Below, in pieces: positions 1 to 10,529 of a stretch of 64,000 nucleotides of DNA (position 1 is the first letter of the stretch; each line of letters starts with the position of its first letter). The DNA comes from Doryteuthis pealeii (lineage: Eukaryota > Mollusca > Cephalopoda > Myopsida > Loliginidae), in contig CM042143.1 in NCBI GenBank assembly GCA_023376005.1, forward strand, positions 89,334,267-89,398,266, written 5' to 3'. The position numbers were made by a program, and so were the translations under genes. Below the pieces are notes generated by a model. The model was not told where the DNA came from. It searched no databases and worked only from the letters and a program-made list of their open reading frames with translations.

Positions 1-440
1 CATTTTGTCATCTATATATTAATACACTTGTTCCTAAATCTTCCGTCCGTTATCATCTTGCACCACCCTCTGGTTAAAAATGAGACCATCCAAATCATCC
101 TAGATGAAATGTGCAAATATAAATCTGAATTATCTGGAGTTGCTTAATCGCCAAATCCTTATTTCTGCCATATTTTCACCCAATTTTAACCTCTCCAAAT
201 GAGACCGTCCAAATCGTCCTGGAAAAAATACAATAAGAAAGAAAGAAAGAAAAAGAAAGAAGAAAAAGAAAGAAAGAAAGAGAGTGGGGTAAAAATAGAA
301 AGAGGATTAAAAAGTGAGAGAGTCTAATCAAGATTATTATATTTTTTAATATTGAACTATTTCACAATAGCTTTAAGTAAACATATTAAACGTTGTAATA
401 ATTAAATTATCATACTGTGGTATATCCACAGGTCCTGCTA
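1..440 (+). repeat. Dispersed repeat R3, copy 1 (5' end outside window)
   Basis: This stretch matches, by eye, the reverse complement of 12,045-12,480 and, for its last 200 bases, 19,441-19,640. Shared landmarks are 'ggttaaaaatgaga', a purine-rich middle, 'tctaatcaagattattat' and the end 'ccacaggtcctgctagta'. No coding frame or tRNA-like head is visible. The purine tract at 236-285 has expanded into an AAAG-type microsatellite in this copy. It is a non-autonomous interspersed repeat of unknown class. Confidence 0.6.
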
Positions 441-880
441 GTATTTTTTTTTAAAGTCGAAGAATTTTGTTGCGCGATATTCAGGCATGACCTGGAATCT
501 TATTGCGTGAAAATAAACAAATATTTCCAGACATCAGCGTCTGGAAACAGGATTTAACTAAATTTTAGATCTGATCTCGCAATCCTTTCGTTAATTAAGA
601 ATGACGTCCGTTGATATGACTGTGAGACTTGGACGATAAAGTTTCGTCTTTCTTTTCCAAAGTTAACTAGATATCTTTCCATGTGGAAATGATTTCATTC
701 TTTTAAATCTCAGTTGCATATGGTATATGCATGGATATGTGTGCTTGTATCATTGACACCAGGGGAGAGGAGGAGAGGGGGAAAGGCAATGGCACATTCC
801 AATTGATATATGTAGATCCTTGTAGATTTTACAAGCACATGAAAATGAGTTGTTTTGTGTTTTTTTTCTTTTTTCCTTCT
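441..880. other. Unassigned spacer
   Basis: I see no gene or recognised repeat here apart from the small hairpin at 524-547. The 88-codon open frame from 731 is rich in F and V from T-rich DNA and has no domain-like pattern. Confidence 0.5.
524..547. other. Perfect 9-bp hairpin
   Basis: The arms tttccagac and gtctggaaa are exact reverse complements around a 6-base loop. There is no T-run after it and no neighbouring gene, so a terminator or other regulatory role is not supported. It may be a remnant of a foldback element. Confidence 0.5.
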
Positions 881-884
881 TTTG

Positions 885-1480
885 TTCAAATAGTTTGGTA
901 TTGTTTGGTTGTTTTCTTTTACGTCATATTAACCCTTTTCGGGTCATTTAATGCCGAATCAAGTCATTTTTTTTATCAACAAAAGACTCGGGTTTAACAG
1001 ATGGGACCCTAACAGGTACTACCACTTTGAGTCAGAGTGGGTCTGGGAGTAATGATGATGAAGGGGTACTCCACATTCCCCAGAGCTTCAGAATTGGAAC
1101 TTCTCCATCAGATAGAGTTTAACACCATACCCAGGACACCGAGACTCTCAGCCACTGACTTCTAGTATATATATGATAAAAAGGGTTCGGACAATCATAT
1201 AGGTGCTAGGGATTATCGTGACTAGCCGATTGATCGGAGGAGGTCTCTCTGAGCTCCCGTCTAGTCTAAGTAAGCGCCAAAGTAGCGTATTGCATGCTAT
1301 GGACTGTTTAACCACCAGGGTTCCTCCTTAAGCATGACGGGACGTCATCTACGACCAACAGGTGGCCCTATTGTGTGAGGGGGGTCTTAGCCCTCTGCAG
1401 AGGTGCAGTCGGTGTATTCTTAAGCTCTAGCCGACGGGGCTATTAGAGTATTGTATCTGTTCATCTTCCACAGTTGTGTT
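885..1480 (-). mobile_element. R1 interspersed element, near full length
   Basis: Read on the minus strand, this matches the copy at 11,170-11,805. It carries the blocks 'cctgttagggtcc', 'ggagtacc', 'tctggagctctggggaat' and 'agcacatatatgat' in the same order. Its 3' module (about 915-955 here, 'gggtcatttaatgccgaa' on the + strand) is the tail shared with SINE2b and a LINE fragment. No reading frame is preserved, so it looks non-autonomous. The family recurs about every 5-10 kb in this window. Confidence 0.7.
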
Positions 1481-1589
1481 CTATTCTTAAGGTAGAAAAT
1501 AAAACAGGTGTTTCCAATGACACTTGCACTTTCTTTCTCCTTCACACGGTCCCATCGAATACGAATGGTTTGTAAACGGATCTATTTGA

Positions 1590-1795
1590 CACATAGATGG
1601 GACACTAACAGGTACTACCAACCCATGTCAACTTAGGAGTAAGGGCAATGAAGGGGTACTCCACACTCTCCCAGATGTCCAGAACTGGAACCTCACCATC
1701 ATGTGAAAATCAATGTCATATACAGGAACCCCTTTTGAGGGAGGGCCTTGCCCACTGCAGGTGATATATCATATTCTAAGCCCCGTCGACAAAGC
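1590..1795 (-). mobile_element. R1 element, truncated second copy
   Basis: This repeats the 'gatgggacactaacaggt' to 'cagaactggaacctcacc' section of R1 about 590 bp after the first copy and in the same orientation. It lacks the 3' tail. It may be a second insertion or a local duplication of R1. Confidence 0.6.
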
Positions 1796-1799
1796 GTAA

Positions 1800-2231
1800 A
1801 GAGGGGGAATAAAAGAGAAACGAATAAAAGAAAAAAAGAAAGATGAGAATTAAAAAAATAGGGAAAATAAAATGAAGTACAACGAAGGAGAGGAAGGAAG
1901 AAAGAAAGAAATAGAATAAAAAAGGCAATGAAAAATCAAATGAAATATAACGAAGGATTGAAAGGAAGGAAGAAAGAAAGAAAGAAAGAATGAATGATTA
2001 TTGAACAAAGAAGAAAGAGAATGAGAAAAGATAAAAGGAAAGAAGAAGAAGAAGAGGAGGAGGAAGAGGAGGAGAGAGAATGGGGAAAAGAAAAAATAAA
2101 AAGAAATGGTGACAAAGAAGAAATAAAGGGAAATATAAAGAAAAAGAGAAAGAAAGAAAGAGAATAGAGAGAAGAGAGAAGAAAAAGAGATAAAGAGAAA
2201 AGATAAAAGAAATAAGACAAAATAAAACAAT

Positions 2232-2295
<64 letters not shown>

Positions 2296-2346
2296 AAGAA
2301 AGAAAAGAGAGAGAGAGAGAGAGAGAGAGAGGAGAAAAAGAGAGAA

Positions 2347-2409
<63 letters not shown>

Positions 2410-2415
2410 ACTTTT
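1800..2415. repeat. Purine-strand (GA)n/(GAAA)n microsatellite cluster
   Basis: The + strand is almost pure A and G for about 600 bases, with uninterrupted GA runs near 2,240-2,290 and 2,360-2,408. The long minus-strand frames here read only Ser, Leu and Phe and are translation shadows of the CT strand. They are not proteins. Confidence 0.9.
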
Positions 2416-3028
2416 CGTATATATTTCCCCGCGTATATATATGCGTGTGTGCGAAACCTTGATGGACTGACTGGCAAATGGTGCACATAATAGCTTTTAT
2501 GAGGGGTGGGGTATGGTAGGGCTGGGGGTAAAGCAGGGCTGGGGTAGTGGGTTTAAACGTGTGTCTTGTCTTCCTCTCTCACTTCATCGTTCAATCCCTG
2601 CACTTCCTTCCCAAAAGAAAGACCCACACCTTCATCCCTCACTCCATCTTCTTACGTCTACCACCACACCCTCAGCAGCTCCCATCTCCTACACCCTAAA
2701 ACTCAACCCCAACACCCCCCCCTCACCAAACACCACCACCCCATGATCTTTTTGTTTTGTTTTGGGTTTTTTGTTGTTGTTTTATTCAGCGTGGAGCTGG
2801 GCGCTATCTCAGCATTTCACTCTCTTACCGACGAGTTTATTCAGCTATAATATCGGCTATCAGACTTTTTTTTTGCTTTTTGCTTTTTATTTTTCAGCTG
2901 ATCTTAACAGAAGGCAGTTTCTCAGGAAAGAAAGAAAGAAAAAAAAAAGACCGTAGGGTAGGGGTGGGTATTGCTGGAAAAAAAGGGAAGAGTAGAGAGA
3001 AGGAGAAAAAATGGAGATTTAACAAGAC
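2416..3028. other. Unassigned, low-complexity spacer
   Basis: It contains a C-rich, ACC-type stretch (about 2,570-2,745), then T-rich and A-rich stretches. Three short overlapping + frames exist, but their composition follows the base bias. I see no gene. Confidence 0.5.
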
Positions 3029-3029
3029 A

Positions 3030-3075
3030 TGCGCATATATATATATATATATGCATATATAAATACATACACTTG

Positions 3076-3122
<47 letters not shown>

Positions 3123-3229
3123 ACGATTATACATGCATATACATACATGCATATACTGATTATATATATATACTTGTTTTTTTTACATATACACACACAC
3201 TTGTTATATACATATACACACACTTGTTA

Positions 3230-3262
<33 letters not shown>

Positions 3263-3501
3263 GGTTTTATATATATATGCATACACATACTTGTTATATA
3301 TACACACATATATATATATAATATATATACATATATATATACTATGTTATATATATAACTTTATATATATATATTATACATACATATATATACACACATA
3401 TTGTTATATATACATATATATATACTTGTTATATATATACACACTTTATATATATATATTATATATATATATATATACATATATATAACACATACTTGTT
3501 A

Positions 3502-3585
<84 letters not shown>
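3030..3585. repeat. Long imperfect (TA)n array with ACACAC and CTTGT interruptions
   Basis: TA runs are broken at intervals by 'acttgttatata' and 'acacacac'. The longest pure run is about 3,527-3,582. The Tyr/Ile frames reported on both strands are artefacts of the TA repeat. The recurring 'cttgttata' suggests a higher-order unit. Confidence 0.9.
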
Positions 3586-3639
3586 GCATGTGTGTATGTG
3601 CTGTTTGCATATGAGAAAAATGTGAGAGAAAGAAAGAAA

Positions 3640-3672
3640 ATGTCGTGTGTGTGTGTGTGTAAAAAAGACACT

Positions 3673-3724
<52 letters not shown>

Positions 3725-3732
3725 AGAGAGAA
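3640..3732. repeat. (GT)n then (GA)n compound microsatellite
   Basis: A short GT run (3,643-3,660) is followed by a GA run of about 45 bases (3,673-3,717) that ends in a G-tract. It is a simple sequence repeat with no gene. Confidence 0.9.
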
Positions 3733-4620
3733 ACCCATTTGGGTCTTTAAGATAAGCAAAAAGAGAACGACTAGTCTGTCTTTTCCCTGATACAACGATA
3801 AACCTCAGCAGACAATAATACATCCATTTGCAACAAAAATCACTGTTTTTATCAATTTCTAAGGCACAGTGTCCCCAACTTCCTGCAAAACCATGTCCTC
3901 TTATCTCCGGATTATCGGCGCATAAACAGTGGAGGCTCGTGTATTGGCGTATATATTGATCAAATTTAGGGGTCCCAATCATGCATGATTATCGCCAGGG
4001 TCCATATTGCCTTTCTTGCCGTTCTAATTACGTATAGTGGCCGGTCCGGGGCGTGATAAAGCCGTTGGTGTGGATGTAGGTGAGCGTGTGTGCGCGTAAC
4101 GTTGCAACGGGGGAAGAGGGTGTGTACCTATCGGGCCGCTTATCGACGCTATCGCTGTTGCCATCGTTCCTTAATGGATTAATTCAAATAGAATCTATCA
4201 TTGTGAAAGGTACAGTGGTCGGGCTTTATCAGGTTCGGGCTAGGAAAGAAGAAAATGAAAAATACGAGGCGCAACCCCCCCCTCCACCCGATCTTATCGG
4301 CTTCTCTCACATGGTAAGAGAACGTGTTTTGCCGAGATAAGACAGAGTCGACGCTTTTCTGGTCGTAATTACAAATCACATTGCTGGCTAGCCGCTTTTA
4401 GGAAACCTTGCACGCGCGTGCGCGCGGGTGGAGACTAGTGGGGGGGGGGACAAAGATGGGGGTGGTGATGTACGCAACGGGGATGGAGGAAAGCGGTCGT
4501 GATGACCATAGTGATTGTCATGATAGTAGCAAGTATAATCGTGATGGCTGTTGTGGTGATGATGATGATGATCACCATCATCATCTGTAGTACTCGTCGT
4601 GATAGTATCAACAATAAGAA
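3733..4620. other. Unassigned spacer with GAT/ATC trinucleotide palindrome
   Basis: No family is recognised. Around 4,556-4,590 a (GAT)n run meets a (CAT)n run, giving a short imperfect palindrome that encodes DDDD-HHHH in one frame. A G9 tract lies at about 4,440. The 60- to 86-codon frames show no domain features. Confidence 0.45.
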
Positions 4621-4637
4621 GAGGTCTGGTTAGGTTT

Positions 4638-4995
4638 CTTTGTTTAATGGCATATCAACCTGATATTAAAAAATATGAAAAGATAGACAAATACCTGGAC
4701 CTTGCTAGAGAATTGAAAAAAAACAAACAAACAAAAACAGCAACAAAAAAGCTGTGGAATATGAGGGTGAAAGTGATACCCATTGTAGTAGGTGCACTTG
4801 GAATGGTCCCCAAAAGTTTAGCAAACAGACTAGAGGAACTGGAAATCAGAAGAAGAATTGAGACATTCCAGACAACAGTATTGTTGAAATCAGCTAGAAT
4901 ACCCAGAAGAGTCCTGGAGACCTGAGGAGACTTGTTGTCACTCAGACTCCAGTGAAAGACCATCAGCTTATGCTGGTGTGAAAAAACACACAAGG
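4638..4995 (+). pseudogene. LINE reverse-transcriptase ORF, C-terminal remnant plus 3' UTR
   Basis: The + frame ending at 4,925 contains YEKIDKYLDLARELKK, a disrupted Lys/Thr stretch, then WNMRVKVIPIVVGALG and later KSARIPRRVL. This order (a D-L-A-R-E helix, 'KVxPIVxGALG', then 'ARILRRVL') is the conserved C-terminal end of many invertebrate non-LTR retrotransposon polyproteins. Only about 90 residues remain and no RT catalytic part is present, so this is a 5'-truncated dead copy. The 3' UTR follows with 'ctgaggagacttgttgtcac' and 'ccagtgaaagacc'. A degraded TTAATGGCATATCAACC module precedes the frame. Confidence 0.75.
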
Positions 4996-4999
4996 GGTG

Positions 5000-5000
5000 A

Positions 5001-5040
<40 letters not shown>

Positions 5041-5125
5041 TATAATAATAATCCTGGAGATCTGAGGAGACTTGCTGTCACCCAGCCTCCAGTGAAAAAC
5101 CTCCAGTTAAAGCTAGCACAAAACA
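5000..5125 (+). repeat. (AAT)n microsatellite and duplicated LINE 3' end
   Basis: An AAT run (5,000-5,052) is followed by a second copy of the LINE 3' UTR motif 'tctgaggagacttgctgtca' and 'cctccagtgaaaaacctcc'. AAT repeats are a plausible LINE tail, so two LINE 3' ends may sit in tandem here. Confidence 0.6.
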
Positions 5126-5149
5126 ATAAGATTATTAAGTACATTCTGG

Positions 5150-5220
5150 ACTATTATTATTATTATTATTGATGATGTCAATTATATTTATTTACTTAGC
5201 TTTAAGTTAATTATAACTCA
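5150..5220. repeat. (ATT)n microsatellite
   Basis: An ATT run lies at about 5,151-5,172 and closes the second LINE 3' end. It would be the inverted counterpart of an AAT tail. Confidence 0.6.
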
Positions 5221-5224
5221 AGGT

Positions 5225-5712
5225 TGAAATATGGAGAACCCTGTGAGAATCGAACTCATCGACAATAGTCTGCGAATCTAGCTTCTAACTATTACACCAC
5301 GTGCCCATAGAAATAAATAAATTATTTGCTATGATTTGATTAGTTGTGACACAAGGCCGGAAGTGTGAAGCACCCAGTGTTGTTTCTAACTCACTAGTTA
5401 TGGTCTACCAGTCAAGCTTGCTAAACATTACACTACGAGAGGCGCCCTAGGTGATATCAATTATAATGACAGTGTGTGCCTCGCCGGAGAGTTGTGATTA
5501 GCAGACTCATCCGCTAGACCTTTATTAGTGAATGCTCACTTACCCATGACCTTGTGTCACACTTAGTTTAGTAAAAATCAATAATAACAAGAATGCATGA
5601 CCTTGTACCGGTTAAAATCACCTATCTTAAGAATACAGCAAAGAGGCACACAGTGAGGAACGAACTCATTAGCATTACCTGCTAAATATTGCTATACAGC
5701 ACGCATGGTTAG
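5225..5712. mobile_element. Cluster of four tRNA-like SINE3 copies in mixed orientation
   Basis: SINE3 has a tRNA-like head: a box A-like GGTGTAATAGTTAG, then a box B-like GAGTTCGATTCTC, then 'actgggtg' and a body with 'ccggccttgtg'. Copies lie at 5,225-5,312 (-), 5,345-5,450 (-), 5,470-5,575 (+) and 5,600-5,712 (-). Each is decayed in its box sequences. Four independent insertions or local rearrangement could explain the cluster. They are not functional tRNA genes because the acceptor arms do not pair. Confidence 0.6.
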
Positions 5713-5714
5713 AA

Positions 5715-5925
5715 TTGTAGTAAATGGGCTCGTCGAATCGAGTTCAAATTCCGGACGAGGCTTTTTGCATTTCACATAGCGCTAATACTCTTGGGAAAGG
5801 TATGCGTCCAACTACCCTGCCTACAGCTATGGGAAAATTGTAGGGCAGACTGGGCTCTTTAACCGTGGCTAGGTAACCAGTCTAGGAGAAGGAAAACTTT
5901 GAATTCAAACCTGTTAAACTCCGCG
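5715..5925 (+). mobile_element. SINE2a, tRNA-derived
   Basis: The box B-like GAGTTCAAATTCC is followed by the family body 'cacatagcgctaatactctt', 'gggaaaggtat', 'cagctatggg' and 'taggagaaggaaa'. The box A end is poorly preserved. The same body occurs at 15,480, 36,000 (-), 41,200, 49,365 (-) and 54,615. Confidence 0.7.
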
Positions 5926-6120
5926 GACGACAAGGTTCAATACCGGTCCTCGCCGACTCAGCGCACAGGGATATGTGCACTAAAGTGGGGAGCTGATGGT
6001 AGGTGTGGCGCCCCACCTCAGACGCAAAAACAATCTCCCTTGTATAGCGCTAAGGAAAAGGGGATAGACTCCCTCACTGTCTGGCTGATACAGACAATTG
6101 GGCGCTCCGTCGACTTTACA
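5926..6120 (+). mobile_element. SINE1, 5'-truncated
   Basis: It starts inside the tRNA-like head at box B (AAGGTTCAATACCGG) and continues with 'actcagcg', 'taaagtggggagctgatggt', 'gtggcgccccacctcagacg' and 'gactccctcactgtctggct'. It directly abuts SINE2a. It ends in (CA)n and (TA)n, a common place for a microsatellite seeded by a retroposon tail. Confidence 0.75.
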
Positions 6121-6708
6121 CACACACACACACATATATATATATAGTAGGTGCATTTAGTTGTAATAGTAGTAGTAGTGGTAACTAAGATGTGGAGTGG
6201 TCGTGATTGTTAAGATATATGTATGACCAATGGGACGAGATTGTGATATCAACAGTGTAGGAGGTTATAGTGGTAAGACTAGAAGAATTATTAATAATAA
6301 TTGTTATAAATTACTCTGGTAGTACTAATAGCTTGTCGTGGTTTTATTGATAAAAGTATTAATCGTATAGATGTTTATCAGTAAATTTGAATTAGTCAAT
6401 TGTAGACGACCTCTCTTGGAAATAAGCGTTCAATATCTTGGCCTTCACTAGAGCTTGAATACTGGCTTTAGGTATATGACCCCCTCCCGGCCGCCCAACC
6501 AAAAAAAAGCAGCAACAAAATCACGTTAACTCACAAGCAAAGCACAAATCCAGTGACAGTTATAAATAACATGCCTGCATTTATTGCAGTGCGAGTTTTA
6601 TGGCACATCGACTGTGATATAATGGTCATGTACATAAAATGTATTTTTTCTTTCTTTCTATTTTACCCATACAGTAAACTTTTTATGGTGGGTGATGGTA
6701 ATAAATAC

Positions 6709-6709
<1 letters not shown>
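6121..6709. other. Unassigned spacer
   Basis: A CA/TA microsatellite (6,119-6,147) is followed by AT-rich sequence with TAG/TAA trinucleotide drift. I see no gene or repeat family. Confidence 0.45.

Positions 6710-6787
<78 letters not shown>
6710..6787. repeat. (TG)n-(GA)n compound microsatellite
   Basis: A TG run of about 14 bases leads directly into about 62 bases of uninterrupted GA. The Arg/Glu frame across it is a repeat translation. Confidence 0.9.
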
Positions 6788-6788
<1 letters not shown>

Positions 6789-7110
6789 TATACGTCAGCG
6801 AGTGCGTGCGTTTCTGTGTGTGAATGCATGTGTGTTTATGCATAAATGTAAGTGTATGTGAGTACATGTGTCTGTATCTGCTGGTGAGTGTTTGTGTGTG
6901 GGTATATAAGTATGTTAGTTGTACGTGTATTTATGTGTGAGAATGTGTGTGAGTATATGTGTGTTTGTGAGTTTATGTGTGTATATGTATGCGGGAATCT
7001 ATGTATCTTTATGTGTAAGAATGTGAGTGAGTGTGTGTGTGTGAGAATGTGTATGAGTGAATGTGTGTTATTGTATGGAGTACGTGAGAGTGTGTGTGTC
7101 CGAGCGTGCT
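6788..7110. repeat. Degenerate GT-rich minisatellite
   Basis: About 320 bases are built of variants of 'tgtgtgtgagtatatgtg' and 'gaatgtgtgtgagtg', with strong G+T bias on the + strand. The frames through it are rich in Val and Cys and are not coding. It looks like a decayed GT/GA array. Confidence 0.75.
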
Positions 7111-7845
7111 AAAATAAATAAACCCTGAGTAGCTGAAATTGATTTAATACCAATTTGTAAGAATAGCGAAACGATTTCGATTCCAGTTGTCTATCTATTC
7201 ATTTATTTACTTATTTTTGTTTTTATCAACTTGAATAATTTTCGCGAAAAGATTCATGGGGACCCAAATTTATGGGCACGTTGCTTTTTTGTCAATCAAA
7301 GAAACAGATCGGAGCGTCATAATTTCAACTCCCCGAAGAGGATTGAAGCTAAATTAACAAAAACTTCTCACTTTCTGTTTTTAAGTATTTACTTGGCTTA
7401 GCGTAGTCTGGCTTAAGGCCAATATTATATTGAGGATTTCAAATGTATGCTGGTGATCGGGGTAAACAGAGGAGTTCAAACTGTGGTGTTTGCCTCAACA
7501 GCATTTTCTAAAAACAGTAAGGATACTAAATTGAACAATTAAGGAGACTTGCTGTCACTTGTTTTCCGGTGAAAACTAGTGTCTCCTACTGGTATGAAAA
7601 CTTAAAAGAATAACAGTGGGTGTGCTGGGTAGACACTTCTAGTGCTAGATAAATCTTAGCCTTTTTATTGACATAAATATCAATTTATTGTATTTTTTAA
7701 TATGATCTATACAAAGTATTAAGTTGACGGACGGAGTTTTTTTTTTCACTACTCTACCTAGTCGGCGCTGGGTAGCCGCTTCTTGTAAACTAGTGATGGT
7801 GTTAGGGAAGTGAGTATTCTTGCTCGTAGTGCCGCTAGAAAATAG
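7111..7845. other. Mostly unassigned, with LINE 3' end fragment
   Basis: At 7,535-7,610 the motif 'aaggagacttgctgtcact', then 'ggtgaaaac' and 'actggtatgaaaac', matches the LINE 3' UTR seen at 4,925-4,985. The rest of the interval shows no family. Confidence 0.45.
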
Positions 7846-7899
7846 TCTTATTCGATAATGAGAGGGTTAAAGTTGCTTCTATTTGCAAAAGAGTTGTTA

Positions 7900-8191
7900 A
7901 GGTATATCTGTGGTGTAATAGTATGGAGAAAAAAGAAAAGAAAGAAGAAAACATAACAATAAAAAAGAAAAACAAACCCAGCGAAATATAGGGATGGGGG
8001 GTGGGTGGGTGAGTGTAAAGAAAGGAAGATGGAAAGGTAAATCCGAAGAAAAATAGCTAGAAAGGCGCATTGATTAATAGGAAGTAAACGATAAGGCGCA
8101 TGCGGTTGCACGTAAACAAGTACGTTGAGATAGCAGACGACAAATAAACGGACGGAGAAAGAAGGAAAGAAATAATGGAAAAGGGACAAAG

Positions 8192-8225
<34 letters not shown>

Positions 8226-8282
8226 GGGGGAGAAAAGAAATAAAAATAATGAGAAGAAAAGAAACAAACGAAAAAAAGGGTG

Positions 8283-8337
<55 letters not shown>

Positions 8338-8507
8338 GGGTGGGAAATAAAGATAATGGGAAGAAAAAGAAAACAGACGAGAGAAAGAATGAAATGAAAG
8401 AAGAAGAAGAGGGAGGGAGGGAGGGAGGGGAAGAATAAAAAACAGTTCAAAGAAAAAGAGAGAACAGGCGCGAGAAAGAGAGATATGAAAAACGAACGAG
8501 GAGTGTT

Positions 8508-8586
<79 letters not shown>

Positions 8587-8600
8587 AACGCGCAAGTTGT
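7900..8600. repeat. GA-microsatellite block with recurrent linker module
   Basis: GA runs (8,191-8,225, 8,287-8,334, 8,511-8,586) are separated by a repeated linker: 'aataaaaataatg' then 'gagaaagaatgaaatgaa', then 'aacagttcaaagaaaaagag' and 'gaggagtgttagaaagagag'. The same linker occurs at 12,755-12,920 and 62,890-63,105. The block therefore behaves as a dispersed unit rather than a free-standing microsatellite. Confidence 0.75.
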
Positions 8601-8744
8601 CTCACACAAATTAAACAGAACAGGAAAATCAGAGAAAAAAACAAAAAAACTAACAGAAGAAAACAACCCCCCAAAAACACCCTAAGACCCCCGCCAAAAA
8701 CCCCCCAAAAAACAACGAAAAAAAGTCATTATTATAAGCGTACA

Positions 8745-8787
<43 letters not shown>

Positions 8788-8905
8788 TATTTATTTATTT
8801 TTTGCTAGAGAGAATGAATTACTGAAGATTAAATAAAAATGTACCAAAAGAAATCCTGAAGAAAAAAGGGTGAAAAACCATACGCACGCAGACACGTGCA
8901 TGCGC

Positions 8906-8947
<42 letters not shown>

Positions 8948-9175
8948 ACAATTCCACCCCAAAGTACAGAGAACTTGAACAGCTTGATCAATCTGTCCAG
9001 TTGTCATTCTACATAGGGTTTCTTATTTCTTGTTGAGAATTGCACACACATCTCTCTAAGGGGGAAAAACACACACTCCACTATAAGAACTAAAAAGAAA
9101 GTCATTTTCTATTATTTTTTAGGAAGCCGTTTAATGCTTATGGTTCCCCGAACTTCTGGGTGTGCGCCTAGTCTG
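8601..9175. other. Low-complexity spacer with (ATT)n and (CA)n
   Basis: It contains an A/C-rich stretch, an ATT run at 8,746-8,798 drifting to ATTT, and a CA run at 8,908-8,943. No gene is seen. Confidence 0.55.
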
Positions 9176-9179
9176 ATAG

Positions 9180-9262
9180 AAAATCATAATCATGGAGAAC
9201 TCTGTGCGGATCGAACTCACTACCCACGAAAAATAATCAACTTAAAAGTTGCTTAGATTAAA
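9180..9262 (-). mobile_element. SINE3, short fragment
   Basis: 'ggagaactctgtgcggatcg' then 'aactcactacc' matches the reverse complement of the SINE3 box B region (GAGTTCGATTCTC ACTG). Only the head is kept. Confidence 0.5.
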
Positions 9263-9441
9263 CGCAATGCGTTTATTCAAACCAAGACTTGTTTTGAATA
9301 AATGCATAGGCGAGAAACTGTCAGTAACTATGCGCCGTTGGCATCATGTCTACGCTACCCTAGTTTAGATATAAATGTACTATCCACGATATTGAACACT
9401 ATTACCTATAAATATAGCACCCTATATTATCAATATAAATA

Positions 9442-9448
<7 letters not shown>

Positions 9449-9527
<79 letters not shown>
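9449..9527. repeat. (TA)n-(TG)n compound microsatellite
   Basis: About 40 bases of TA lead into about 36 bases of TG. Confidence 0.9.
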
Positions 9528-9529
<2 letters not shown>

Positions 9530-9849
9530 TAGGCTCCATTAGGGTCAACTATAAGGTACAGGTACGAGACTAGGTCAGTAAAGTCGTTAAAGGGGAGTGG
9601 TTTATCCAATTCCCCATTCTTTCATTCTTATTGTGACATGACTGTAATGAGACATTTAGTGATGGACAGAGAATTGAGGGAAGTGGGTTCATGCCTATAG
9701 TGCAGTGTGAACGGCTTCAACCGAAATTCGAACTTGCTTCGCCTATAAAAGGAAATGGGGGGGGGAGTCCACCTGTTTATCAACGCCCATAACTGGGGAT
9801 GAGTAGGGAATAAGGGAGGGTTCCTCCGTAAAGCACAAATGGGGGGGGG
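9528..9849. other. Unassigned spacer
   Basis: No family is recognised. G-tracts at about 9,757 and 9,841 interrupt an otherwise ordinary sequence. Confidence 0.4.
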
Positions 9850-10111
9850 TAGGAAGAGGAAGAAAATGAGAGGAATAAGATTCGATGTGATTAAATGAGA
9901 TAAAGATGTGGAGACGTGCAAGAAAGAAAGAGAAAGATGGAAAATAGAGCAGGGGGATAGAGAGGGAGGAGAGGGAGAAGGAGAGAAAGAGGGAGAGAGA
10001 GGAGAAGGAGAGAAGAGGGGAGAGGAGAAGGGAGAAAGAGGGGAGGGGAGAAAGAGGGGAGAGGGAGAAAAGGGGAGTAAATAACAGAGGCAAGACCAAA
10101 ACGAAATGCAA

Positions 10112-10186
<75 letters not shown>

Positions 10187-10272
10187 CTGGGTTATCCATC
10201 GCAAGTGAAGAAAATCAAGAAAGATTTTGGAAGACAACGAATGAATAAAAAGAAATATGTATATATATATAT

Positions 10273-10345
<73 letters not shown>

Positions 10346-10449
10346 CCTTCTATCGTATAGAAAGGATAGAAGTTGTAGAGCAAGAGTTCTGTAATCGAGG
10401 TGAGAGAGAGGGAAAGAAAGAGAGAAACATTCCTCTTATAGATGTTGGT

Positions 10450-10528
<79 letters not shown>
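9850..10528. repeat. Purine-strand GA block with three long (GA)n runs
   Basis: Long GA runs lie at 10,116-10,187, 10,278-10,342 and 10,452-10,527. They are linked by purine-rich sequence and a short TA run (10,256-10,275). All long frames on either strand (Ser/Leu or Arg/Glu) are microsatellite shadows. Confidence 0.9.

Positions 10529-10529
<1 letters not shown>

Noticed and set aside
1850..2488. 212-codon minus-strand protein
   Set aside because: It consists of Ser/Leu/Phe from the CT strand of a GA microsatellite. The same holds for the frames at 7,848-8,666, 9,743-10,584, 21,646-22,188, 29,130-29,792 and 61,464-62,128.
3029..3982. Tyr/Ile-rich frames on both strands
   Set aside because: They are read through (TA)n, where both strands and several frames are open by composition.
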